Assembly: GCF_028682455.1 (NCBI RefSeq)
Contig: NZ_JANHLD010000003.1
Location: 62,001-126,000 of the forward strand
DNA length: 64,000 nt
From: Pseudomonas putida
GTDB taxonomy: Bacteria > Pseudomonadota > Gammaproteobacteria > Pseudomonadales > Pseudomonadaceae
Reading direction: 5' to 3'
Both the position numbers and the translations under genes were made by a program. Each line of letters begins with the position of its first letter. Position 1 is the first letter of the stretch. The notes beneath the pieces were generated by a model, which saw only the letters and a program-made list of their open reading frames with translations, was not told the DNA's origin and searched no databases. Positions 41,376-49,675 of the stretch are shown here, piece after piece.

Positions 41376-42668
41376 ATGTCACTCTCCCTCCGCGCCGTGC
41401 TGACCAGCAGCCTGTGCAGCGGTTTGCCCCTATGCCTTCTGCCACTGTCCTGCGCACTGGCAGACACTGCCAACCTGATGACGCAACCTACACTCACCGG
41501 TAGCTGGGGCGGCCAGCGCCAGAAGCTGGAAGACCAAGGCATAAAGCTGACGGGCGACTACACCTCGGAAACCCTTTCCAACCTGCATGGCGGTATCAAG
41601 CGCGGCACTCGCTATGCACAACAAATACGTTTGGGTGCGCAGTTTGACTTGAGCAAACTGCTCGATATTCCAGATGCCGGGCGCGTGCAAGTGCTGGTCA
41701 ATGATCGTCGCGGCCACAGCGCCACCGAAGACCTGATTGGCAACCGCATGTCCGCGCAAGAAATCTATGGGGGCCAATACACCCGGCTGACCGAGTTGAG
41801 TTATCAGCGCAATTTGTTTTCGCCAGTGCTGTCCGCCAAGGTCGGCTATATGGTCATGGGTACCGAATTCGGCGGCATGCCGATCCTGTCCAATTTTGTC
41901 AGCGCCGGCTTTTGCGCGCATCCGCTGACCATGTCCAGCGGGAGCGGCTGGGGCAACTACCCGACAGCACATTGGGGTGGCGAGTTGCGTTATGACGTCA
42001 ACCCGTCGCTGACGCTGCAAACGGCCGTGTTCCAGGTCAATCCCGAGTACAACGCACGCGTCTCCAAAGCCTTCGCCATGCCCAGCAACGGTACGACGGG
42101 CGCCATCATGCCGCTGGAGGCGATCATCAACAACCGTGCATTGCTCGATGGCCAGTACAAGGTTGGCTGGTACTACGACACATCCGACTACCCCAAGATT
42201 GGCAGCACGGGAGAAAGCAGCGGCCGTACCGGCGCCTACCTGCTGGTCGACCAGGCGATCTGGCGCGATGAGCAAGACCCGGCCAGTGTCCTGCGCTTGT
42301 TCGGGCAAGCGGCCACCAGTAACGCCGCAACCTCGCCAATGCGCCGCTGGTACTCGCTGGGCCTGGTCAAACAAAAGCCGTTTGCCAACCGCCCACAAGA
42401 CTCCATTTCCTTTGGCTATGGCCGCGCCGTCATCAACCCACGCACGCGGGATGTGCTGGAAGCTGGCGCAGCCACCCCAGCGGACTCTGCTGTAGTTACT
42501 GGCCTCGATAGCGGCGAGCAAGTGCTGGAACTCAACTACGGTGCGCAAGTGACACCGTGGCTACTGCTGCGTCCCGACTTGCAGTACTACATCGAGCCAG
42601 GGGCGTTCTTCGGCAAGCAACGAGGCAACGCGCTAGCGGTTGGACTGCAGATCAAGATGACGTTCTGA
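41376..42668 (+). CDS. oprB: OprB-family carbohydrate-selective porin
   Basis: 430 residues with a signal peptide ending LSCALAD and a beta-barrel ending in the aromatic signature VGLQIKMTF. Opening TLTGSWGGQRQKLEDQGIKL and the SWGG...L pattern are typical of OprB. It admits glucose and similar sugars through the outer membrane, which fits its place 113 bases after gcd. A separate transcript is likely because a terminator lies between them. Confidence 0.9.
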   Translation: MSLSLRAVLTSSLCSGLPLCLLPLSCALADTANLMTQPTLTGSWGGQRQKLEDQGIKLTGDYTSETLSNLHGGIKRGTRYAQQIRLGAQFDLSKLLDIPDAGRVQVLVNDRRGHSATEDLIGNRMSAQEIYGGQYTRLTELSYQRNLFSPVLSAKVGYMVMGTEFGGMPILSNFVSAGFCAHPLTMSSGSGWGNYPTAHWGGELRYDVNPSLTLQTAVFQVNPEYNARVSKAFAMPSNGTTGAIMPLEAIINNRALLDGQYKVGWYYDTSDYPKIGSTGESSGRTGAYLLVDQAIWRDEQDPASVLRLFGQAATSNAATSPMRRWYSLGLVKQKPFANRPQDSISFGYGRAVINPRTRDVLEAGAATPADSAVVTGLDSGEQVLELNYGAQVTPWLLLRPDLQYYIEPGAFFGKQRGNALAVGLQIKMTF

Positions 42669-42716
42669 CAGGCCGGCTCTCGACCTGCCGCTGGTTGTAG
42701 AGTAACCAGCGCCAAT

Positions 42717-42741
42717 AAAACCGCGCATTGCGCGGTTTTTT
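42717..42741 (+). terminator. oprB terminator
   Basis: AAAACCGCGC-ATT-GCGCGGTTTT with T run. May also act on the convergent small gene at 42752-42913. Confidence 0.9.
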
Positions 42742-42751
42742 CATGTCGGTA

Positions 42752-42913
42752 TCAGCGTCGCGGCCCCGTGCGCTTGAGCTTTTCCAATAGCCAATCCCCG
42801 ACAATCAACGGCACCCATACCAGCGGCACCAACAACAGGCTGAGCGCTGCCAGCGCGCTCAGCACGACGTTTTTCACTGATTGAAGAACGCGAAAGGCCT
42901 TATCCTGACTCAT
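42752..42913 (-). CDS. Small membrane protein
   Basis: 53 residues from MSQDKAFRVLQSVKNVVLSA with a single strong hydrophobic helix (about 15-38) and a basic end (KLKRTGPRR). TGGAGT ribosome site supports the inner start; the open frame extends 16 codons further up. Function unknown. Convergent with oprB. Confidence 0.65.
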   Translation of the reverse strand: MSQDKAFRVLQSVKNVVLSALAALSLLLVPLVWVPLIVGDWLLEKLKRTGPRR

Positions 42914-42985
42914 CTCGACTCCAGAGTATTGGAACCCGCACGGCATCCCTTGCGTCGGCAACGTCCAGACTCTAGTTCGATTCCC

Positions 42986-43642
42986 TCAGAAACGCACTCG
43001 CAATAGTGTTCGCCAGAAGTTCTTCAGCGGCGAAATGCGATGTTTTTCCCAGTTGCGCTCCCAGAACGCATCCTCGTTTCGAACCACACTTTCGATATCG
43101 CTGCCGGTAGCTGAAGCCGCATGCTGGCGAAACAGCATCGGGAACGCGCAGTGCTGCTTGATCCGCTGCTTGAACACCACATCCACCGGGGTACCGTCGT
43201 AGGGTGTCTGGGCCAGGATCCGACAGCCTTCGGGCGACAGGATGTAGGCGTGAAGCGCCACCACCCGCCCACGGGCGATGTAAGGGAACCAGGTCAGCCA
43301 GGTCTTGCCCATGCTGTAGCCCAGGTGCAGGGCCTCGAATTGGCGTGTGCGGATGAAGCGGTTGATCCAGCGTACCGGGGTCGCCTTGAGCGTGTAGGCC
43401 TTGACGTCATCCTCGAAAATCAGCACCCGCTGCAACCCTTGTTCCAGTGCTTGCCGGGCCAACGCCTGGTGCGACTCATAACAGCCCTTGACCGGGTCAT
43501 CGCTGCGCTCGGCCAAGTGAAAGGTCACCGGGTTGCGAATCAGGCAGCCGACGGTCTGGTTGAACAGCTCACGCCGGTCCTGGCGCTCTTTGAGGGAAAT
43601 GCAATAGACGGCATCTACGTCGAATTCGATCGTACTCACCAC
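42986..43642 (-). CDS. Glycosyltransferase family 25 (LPS-type)
   Basis: 218 residues. DAVYCISLKERQDRR at the N-terminus is the GT25 donor motif, and RVLIFEDDVKAY has the DxD-like acidic pair. Family members add sugars to lipopolysaccharide or collagen-like acceptors. Starts with GTG (two candidates in a row); AGGTCAGG lies upstream. Divergent from the gene at 43892, probably a cell-surface pair. Confidence 0.85.
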   Translation of the reverse strand: MVSTIEFDVDAVYCISLKERQDRRELFNQTVGCLIRNPVTFHLAERSDDPVKGCYESHQALARQALEQGLQRVLIFEDDVKAYTLKATPVRWINRFIRTRQFEALHLGYSMGKTWLTWFPYIARGRVVALHAYILSPEGCRILAQTPYDGTPVDVVFKQRIKQHCAFPMLFRQHAASATGSDIESVVRNEDAFWERNWEKHRISPLKNFWRTLLRVRF

Positions 43643-43891
43643 ACCTGACCTTTGAACACCAACTGCTCTCCCGTGTGGTTCAGCCCAAAGGCGGCGATTC
43701 TACGCGCAGCAACTGCCATTACAAAGCCACTAATTACTGCGTCGCATTCCACAAGGAACCGCTATCGGTGAAAAACGGTCGAACCTTTTAACAATTCATT
43801 ACACCTCAGTAAAAAAGCTACTATTTTTTTGTGGGCTTTAGCAGGTTCAAACCATCTCTTGATCGAAGATCGTTTCGTAAGGACTGGATGT

Positions 43892-44683
43892 ATGGGCCCT
43901 TCTACAGCGCCCCCGCACGACGATGCGTTCACAGTGCATAACTTCGAGGACTGTCGGAACATCCGCTCAGGTGCGGTGTTCATCATTGCTTCGGGCCAGT
44001 CGGCGAAGGACTTTCCGATTGCGGATTTCAGCGACGTCCCCATGATCACGATGAACGGCGCCATAGCCCTGTTCGTCGACACACCCATACGGCCGTTTTT
44101 CTATGCCTGCACCGATACGCACTTTTCCATACAGCAACCCGAACTATTTGCTGAAGCCCTTCGGCGAAGTGAGCGGGTGGCGCTCTGGGAAGATCATTTT
44201 CGCGCGACACACGCAGATACCCATGCGCAGGTGTACTTCCTGAAGAAGGCGCCCAAGCCGAAACTGGCAGACCTGTGGTTGCGCAAAGATCCGCAGCTGA
44301 TTCGCTACCGCTCCCTTGCAGGCTGCAGAAAGAAAGCCGGCTTCAGCAAGAACATGGCACGCGGTTTCTTCGATGCGCGCACAGTGGCTTACCTGGCGTT
44401 GCAGATCGCCTACCATGCGGGTTTCAGCAAGGTCTTCCTGGTCGGGGTGGACCTCAACCAGAACCTCCCAAGGTTCTATGAGCGCCAGGGCATTGAGCGC
44501 TCTCCTTGCGGCCTGGACCAACACTTCGCGTCACGCATTCTTCCGTCCTTCGAGCTGGTTGCCACGTCGGTGGTCGATGAGCGATTCGCTGTCTATAACC
44601 TCTCCGCTTCCTCACGGATACCGCGCAGCGTCATCCCCTATAAGACCCTGGCGGAGGTGAAGGCACTCATTCAAACCAACTGA
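43892..44683 (+). CDS. LPS biosynthesis-type protein
   Basis: 263 residues from MGPSTAPP. Soluble, with SGAVFIIASGQSAKDFPIAD near the start, MITMNGAIALFVDTPIRPFF and YHAGFSKVFLVGVDLNQNLP. This resembles small proteins annotated as lipopolysaccharide core biosynthesis (DUF115-like, sugar-nucleotide fold). AAGGA precedes the start at 43892; a longer start at 43829 is possible. Overlaps the AraC gene end by 13 bases, convergent. Exact reaction unknown. Confidence 0.7.
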   Translation: MGPSTAPPHDDAFTVHNFEDCRNIRSGAVFIIASGQSAKDFPIADFSDVPMITMNGAIALFVDTPIRPFFYACTDTHFSIQQPELFAEALRRSERVALWEDHFRATHADTHAQVYFLKKAPKPKLADLWLRKDPQLIRYRSLAGCRKKAGFSKNMARGFFDARTVAYLALQIAYHAGFSKVFLVGVDLNQNLPRFYERQGIERSPCGLDQHFASRILPSFELVATSVVDERFAVYNLSASSRIPRSVIPYKTLAEVKALIQTN

Positions 44684-45480
44684 CCTGTACCCAGCCGGGC
44701 AGCATACAGACCAGGGGTCACACCATAATGGCGGGCGAACAAGGCGATAAAGGCGGATACCGAGTCGTACCCCAGCTCATTGGCCAGGTCTGTGACACTC
44801 ATGCCTTGTGCCAACAGTGGCAACGCCGCCAGTAAGCGCAGTCGCTGGCGCCACTGGCGAAACGAAAGCTGTGTCTGGGACTGGAACAGCCGCACCAGCG
44901 TACGCCGCGACGCACCGGCGCACTGCGCCCAGTCTTCGATACTGCGATTGTCCGCAGGGTTGGCCTGCAGCGCCTCAGTGATCCGGCGCAGGCGCGGGTC
45001 GCTGGGCAGGGGCAAGCCAAACGGGGCTTCGGGCAAGTCGCGCAGTTCGTCGACCAGCACCTGCAACAGCCGCGCCTGCCGGCCGTGGGCGGGATCGTCG
45101 GCGGGGAAGTGGCTGGCTTTCTCGATCAACTCGCGCACCAGCGGTGTCACCTGCATCACGCCACAAGGGCGCTGATAGCCTTCAAGCAGCGAGTCATCCA
45201 GGTACAACCCTCGAAACTCCAGAGCCTGCGCACTGTAGGCCGTGTGCTTGACCCCGGCCGGAATCCACAACGCACATTGCGGCGGCAGCAGGTAACTGTG
45301 GTGCTCGGTCAGTACCTGCATGATGCCCGCACTGGCGTAGGTGAACTGCACCCAGGGATGGCTGTGCATCTCGACCCGATGGCCTGCCGGAATGGCAAAC
45401 ATGCGCCGGTACACCGGCCCCGGCAACTGCTCGAATTGCGGAAGTGGCGGTACCTCGATGGATTGGCTCGTTTGCAGCAT
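44671..45480 (-). CDS. AraC-family regulator with N-terminal cupin
   Basis: 269 residues. The cupin-like sensor (about 20-105) has GHRVEMHSHPWVQFTYASAG and PAGVKHTAYSAQ. The C-terminal double HTH is at about 170-265 (WAQCAGASRRTLVRLFQSQT and VTDLANELGYDSVSAFIALF). AAGGAG precedes ATG at 45480. Divergent from panB, which it may regulate or may merely neighbour. Inducer unknown. Confidence 0.88.
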   Translation of the reverse strand: MLQTSQSIEVPPLPQFEQLPGPVYRRMFAIPAGHRVEMHSHPWVQFTYASAGIMQVLTEHHSYLLPPQCALWIPAGVKHTAYSAQALEFRGLYLDDSLLEGYQRPCGVMQVTPLVRELIEKASHFPADDPAHGRQARLLQVLVDELRDLPEAPFGLPLPSDPRLRRITEALQANPADNRSIEDWAQCAGASRRTLVRLFQSQTQLSFRQWRQRLRLLAALPLLAQGMSVTDLANELGYDSVSAFIALFARHYGVTPGLYAARLGTGQLV

Positions 45481-45566
45481 TGCCTGTCTCCTTTGCTCAA
45501 GTGAGCCGACAGAGGCCGATGTTAGCCTGCGCCCGCACTCGTTGAACAACCCCTTTGGAGAGCCCC

Positions 45567-46385
45567 ATGAGCAGCCATGTGCAAGCAACCCGAATGAGCA
45601 TTCCTGCGATCGAGCAGCGCAAAGGTGCCGGTACGCTGGTGGCACTGACCGCCTACAGCACCCCGATGGCTCGCTGGGTGGATGCGGTGGCCGACGTGAT
45701 CATTGTCGGCGATTCCGTCGGCATGGTCCTGTACGGCATGCCCAGCACCCTGGGCGTAACCCTGGACATGATGATCGCCCATGGCCAGGCGGTGATGCGT
45801 GGTTCACAACGGGCCTGTGTTGTCATCGACCTGCCGTTTGGCAGCTATCAGGCCTCGCCCGAACAAGCCTTCCTGAGTGCATCGAGGGTGCTGCGGGAAA
45901 CCGGTGCCCACGGCATCAAGCTCGAGGGCGGCGAAGAGATGGCCGAGACGGTGGCCTTTCTCGTGCGCCGCGGAGTCCCGGTAATGGCCCATGTCGGATT
46001 GATGCCCCAGCAGGTCAACAGCCTGGGCGGTTTCAAGGCCCAGGGCCGCGATGAGAGCAGCGCCGCAAAAGTGCGCAAGGATGCACTGGCGATGCAAGCT
46101 GCCGGGGCTTTCTCGGTAGTACTCGAAGGCATTGCCGAGCCTGTGGCGCGCCACCTGAGTGAAGCGCTGAGGATTCCCACCATCGGCATCGGCGCTTCTG
46201 CGGCCTGTGACGGCCAGGTACTGGTGACGGAAGACCTGCTGGGGCTGTTCAGCGATTACCAACCGCGCTTCGTCAAGCGCTTTGCCGATCTGCAAGGGCA
46301 GATCAACCAGGCGCTGGACGGCTACGCCCAGGCGGTGCGCAACGGCAGCTTCCCCGCGCCAGAGCATTGCTTCAAGGCCCACTGA
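45567..46385 (+). CDS. panB: Ketopantoate hydroxymethyltransferase PanB
   Basis: 272 residues. PanB marks: GTLVALTAYSTPMARWVDAV, IIVGDSVGMVLYG (metal Asp), the Lys site in TGAHGIKLEGGEEMAE, AHVGLMPQQVNSLGG and TIGIGASAACDGQVLV. It makes ketopantoate from 2-oxoisovalerate and methylene-tetrahydrofolate for pantothenate. GGAG precedes the ATG at 45567. It stands apart from a panC gene and next to an AraC regulator, so it is likely a paralogue rather than the main biosynthetic copy. Confidence 0.92.
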   Translation: MSSHVQATRMSIPAIEQRKGAGTLVALTAYSTPMARWVDAVADVIIVGDSVGMVLYGMPSTLGVTLDMMIAHGQAVMRGSQRACVVIDLPFGSYQASPEQAFLSASRVLRETGAHGIKLEGGEEMAETVAFLVRRGVPVMAHVGLMPQQVNSLGGFKAQGRDESSAAKVRKDALAMQAAGAFSVVLEGIAEPVARHLSEALRIPTIGIGASAACDGQVLVTEDLLGLFSDYQPRFVKRFADLQGQINQALDGYAQAVRNGSFPAPEHCFKAH

Positions 46386-46457
46386 CGCTCGCGCCTTGCT
46401 GGGCGGTAGGTTGAGTGGATAGGCTATCGCGCTTATCCCGTGTGCCAGAGAGTGCCC

Positions 46458-46916
46458 ATGTCCGACAGCCGCCCCGTCGCCCTCGATGAAATCGACCGCC
46501 AGCTGATCTCACTGTTGCAGATCAACGCCCGCGAAAGCGTCGCCATGCTCGCCCGCCAACTGGGCATCGCCCGCACTACCGTCACCTCGCGCCTGGCTCG
46601 GCTGGAAAAGACCAAGGTCATCAGCGGCTACGGCGTGCGCCTGGGCCAGCGCTTGATTGATGGCGGCCTGCAGGCCTATGTCGGCATCACCGTTCAGCCG
46701 CGCTCAGGCAAGGATGTGGTGCGCCGCCTGAGCGCCATGGGGCAGATCCAGCAGCTGTGTGCGGTGAGCGGAGAATTCGACTATGTGGCCTGGCTGCGCA
46801 GCGACTCCCCGGAGCAGCTCGACCAGTTGCTCGACCAGATCGGTAGCGTCGAGGGCGTGGAAAAGACCACCACCTCGATCATCCTCAGCAGCAAAGTCGA
46901 CCGCGGCCACCTGTAG
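46458..46916 (+). CDS. Lrp/AsnC-family regulator, likely of davBA
   Basis: 152 residues. An N-terminal HTH (LLQINARESVAMLARQLGIA then RTTVTSRLARLEKTKVI) is followed by the RAM ligand-binding domain. The stop codon overlaps the first bases of a long REP hairpin. Located directly before davB-davA on the same strand, so a lysine-sensing role is likely but inferred. Confidence 0.88.
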   Translation: MSDSRPVALDEIDRQLISLLQINARESVAMLARQLGIARTTVTSRLARLEKTKVISGYGVRLGQRLIDGGLQAYVGITVQPRSGKDVVRRLSAMGQIQQLCAVSGEFDYVAWLRSDSPEQLDQLLDQIGSVEGVEKTTTSIILSSKVDRGHL

Positions 46917-46983
46917 GAGCGGGCTTGCCCCGCGATAGCGATGTGGCGAAAAAATCGCTATCGCGGGGCAAGCCCGCTCCTAC
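46913..46983. repeat. P. putida-type REP hairpin
   Basis: A 30-bp perfect inverted repeat (left arm starts GTAGGAGCGGGCTTGCCCCG) around an 11-base loop. Such REP sequences are widespread in P. putida and often act as mRNA stabilisers or terminators. Starts within the asnC stop codon. Confidence 0.92.
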
Positions 46984-47143
46984 ATTTCGTCTATTTGATA
47001 TACATGCTCGTCATTTAGCCTTCAGACAAATCAAATAGACGACACTCTGCATCTTAATTACGTAATCCCCGCCCTCTAAACTGGCCGCCAGCGTTTTCCT
47101 ATACTCAAGCTCCGCACCCCGCGCAGCCCTGGCAAGGTCTCCC

Positions 47144-48826
47144 ATGAACAAGAACAATCGTCACCCCGCCGACGGCAAGCAACCCATCACCATCTTCGGT
47201 CCGGACTTTCCATTCGCCTTTGACGACTGGATCGAGCACCCGGCCGGGCTGGGCAGTATTCCGGCCGAACGCCATGGCGAAGAAGTGGCGATTGTCGGTG
47301 CCGGTATCGCCGGCCTGGTGGCCGCCTACGAGCTGATGAAACTGGGCCTCAAGCCTGTGGTGTACGAAGCCTCGAAGATGGGCGGACGCCTGCGCTCCCA
47401 GGCTTTCGAAGGCACCGACGGGATCATCGCCGAGCTTGGCGGCATGCGCTTTCCGGTATCGTCCACGGCGTTCTACCACTATGTGGACAAGCTGGGGCTG
47501 GAAACCAAACCCTTCCCCAACCCGCTGACCCCGGCCTCGGGCAGCACGGTCATTGACCTGGAAGGCCAGACCCACTACGCCGAGAAGCTCGCCGACCTGC
47601 CCAAACTGTTCCAGGAAGTGGCCGACGCCTGGGCCGATGCCCTTGAAGACGGTGCCCGCTTCGGCGAGATCCAGCAGGCCATTCGCGAGCGTGACGTAGC
47701 GCGCCTCAAAGCGTTGTGGAACACACTGGTTCCACTGTGGGACGACCGCACCTTCTACGATTTCGTCGCCACCTCCAAGGCCTTTGCCAAGCTCAGTTTC
47801 CTGCACCGGGAAGTCTTCGGCCAGGTTGGCTTCGGCACCGGCGGCTGGGACTCGGACTTCCCCAACTCGATGCTGGAAATCTTCCGCGTGGTGATGACCA
47901 ACTGCGACGATCACCAGCACCTGGTGGTGGGCGGCGTCGAGCAGGTTCCCCTGGGTATCTGGCGCCATGTACCCGAACGCTGCGCCCACTGGCCGGCAGG
48001 CACCAGCCTCAGCTCGCTGCATCGTGGCGCCCCGCGCCCGGGGGTCAAGAGCATCGCCCGCGATGCCGATGGGCGCCTGGCGGTCACCGACAACTGGGGC
48101 GACACCCGTCACTACGCCGCCGTGCTCACTACCTGCCAGAGCTGGTTGTTGACCACCCAGATCGAATGCGAGGAATCACTGTTCTCGCAGAAGATGTGGA
48201 TGGCCCTGGACCGCACCCGCTATATGCAGTCGTCGAAAACCTTCGTGATGGTCGACCGGCCGTTCTGGAAGGACAAGGACCCAGAAACCGGCCGCGACCT
48301 GATGAGCATGACCCTCACCGACCGACTCACCCGCGGCACGTATCTGTTCGACAACGGCGACGACAAACCGGGGGTCATCTGCCTGTCGTACTCGTGGATG
48401 AGCGATGCCCTGAAGATGCTCCCGCATCCGGTGGAAAAACGCGTGAAGCTGGCCTTGGATGCCCTGAAGAAGATCTACCCGAAAGTCGACATTGCCGGGC
48501 ATATCATAGGCGACCCGATCACCGTGTCCTGGGAAGCCGACCCGCATTTCCTCGGTGCCTTCAAAGGTGCCCTGCCCGGCCACTACCGCTACAACCAGCG
48601 CATGTATGCCCACTTCATGCAGCAGGACATGCCCGCCGAGCAGCGCGGCATATTCATCGCCGGGGACGATGTGTCCTGGACCCCCGCCTGGGTCGAGGGC
48701 GCGGTGCAAACCTCGCTCAATGCGGTGTGGGGTATCATGACTCACTTCGGGGGGCATACCCATCCGGACAACCCAGGCCCAGGCGATGTGTTCCACGAGA
48801 TCGGCCCCATCGCCCTGGCCGACTGA
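47144..48826 (+). CDS. davB: L-lysine 2-monooxygenase DavB
   Basis: 560 residues of the flavin amine oxidase family. The FAD loop is VAIVGAGIAGLVAAYEL, then GGRLRSQAF and LGGMRFPVSS (second FAD motif); the C-terminus has GIFIAGDDVSWTPAWVEGAV. Converts L-lysine to 5-aminovaleramide with O2. The gene order with an amidase and an AsnC regulator matches davBA of P. putida. 13 bases before davA. Confidence 0.92.
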   Translation: MNKNNRHPADGKQPITIFGPDFPFAFDDWIEHPAGLGSIPAERHGEEVAIVGAGIAGLVAAYELMKLGLKPVVYEASKMGGRLRSQAFEGTDGIIAELGGMRFPVSSTAFYHYVDKLGLETKPFPNPLTPASGSTVIDLEGQTHYAEKLADLPKLFQEVADAWADALEDGARFGEIQQAIRERDVARLKALWNTLVPLWDDRTFYDFVATSKAFAKLSFLHREVFGQVGFGTGGWDSDFPNSMLEIFRVVMTNCDDHQHLVVGGVEQVPLGIWRHVPERCAHWPAGTSLSSLHRGAPRPGVKSIARDADGRLAVTDNWGDTRHYAAVLTTCQSWLLTTQIECEESLFSQKMWMALDRTRYMQSSKTFVMVDRPFWKDKDPETGRDLMSMTLTDRLTRGTYLFDNGDDKPGVICLSYSWMSDALKMLPHPVEKRVKLALDALKKIYPKVDIAGHIIGDPITVSWEADPHFLGAFKGALPGHYRYNQRMYAHFMQQDMPAEQRGIFIAGDDVSWTPAWVEGAVQTSLNAVWGIMTHFGGHTHPDNPGPGDVFHEIGPIALAD

Positions 48827-48839
48827 AGGGAGAATCGCC

Positions 48840-49637
48840 ATGCGCATCGGCCTGTATCAAGGGGCTCCGCAGCCACTGGATGTACCGGGAAACCTCGAGC
48901 GCCTGCACCAGCAGGCGCAGCTGGCCGCCGCTCGCGGCATCGAGCTGCTGGTCTGCCCGGAGATGTTCCTGACCGGCTACAACATCGGCAGTGAAGCAGT
49001 GGCGCGCCTGGCCGAGGCCGACGATGGGCCCTCGGCCATGGCCGTGGTAGAAATCGCCCAGAGCAACCGCATCGCCATCGCCTACGGCTACCCCGAGCTT
49101 GCCGACGATGGCCAGGTATACAACGCCGTACAGTTGATCGACGCCCACGGCAGCAGCCTGTGCAACTACCGCAAGACCCACCTGTTCGGTGGCCTGGACC
49201 GGGCGATGTTCAGCCCCGGCCCCGACCACTTCCCGGTGGTGGAGTTGAACGGCTGGCGCCTGGGCCTGCTGATCTGCTATGACATCGAATTCCCGGAAAA
49301 TACCCGTCGCCTGGCCCTGGCCGGTGCCGAGCTGATCCTGGTGCCGACGGCGAACATGGTGCCGTACGACTTCATTGCCCAGGTGACCGTACGCGCCCGT
49401 GCCTACGAGAACCAGTGCTACCTGGTCTATGCCAACTACTGTGGCGCCGAAGACAAAATCCACTATTGCGGGCAAAGCAGCATCATCGGCCCCGACGGCA
49501 GCATCCTGGCCATGGCCGGTCGCGACAGTGCCTTGCTGCAGGCCGACCTCGAGCTGCAACGGGTACACGAAGGACGCGCCAGCACACCGTACCTGCACGA
49601 CCTGCGTCCGGAGCTCTACGCGCCGCGCCGCGGATAA
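48840..49637 (+). CDS. davA: 5-aminovaleramidase DavA (nitrilase superfamily)
   Basis: 265 residues. Nitrilase triad: Glu in VCPEMFLTGYN, Lys in YRKTHLFGG, Cys in LICYDIEFPENTRR. Hydrolyses 5-aminovaleramide to 5-aminovalerate and ammonia, the next step after DavB. GGGAGAAT ribosome site ahead of ATG at 48840. A 38-base gap precedes pqqF. Confidence 0.92.
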   Translation: MRIGLYQGAPQPLDVPGNLERLHQQAQLAAARGIELLVCPEMFLTGYNIGSEAVARLAEADDGPSAMAVVEIAQSNRIAIAYGYPELADDGQVYNAVQLIDAHGSSLCNYRKTHLFGGLDRAMFSPGPDHFPVVELNGWRLGLLICYDIEFPENTRRLALAGAELILVPTANMVPYDFIAQVTVRARAYENQCYLVYANYCGAEDKIHYCGQSSIIGPDGSILAMAGRDSALLQADLELQRVHEGRASTPYLHDLRPELYAPRRG

Positions 49638-49675
49638 TCCGCTAGCATGACGGTTCGTGCTACAACGGAACCGTC

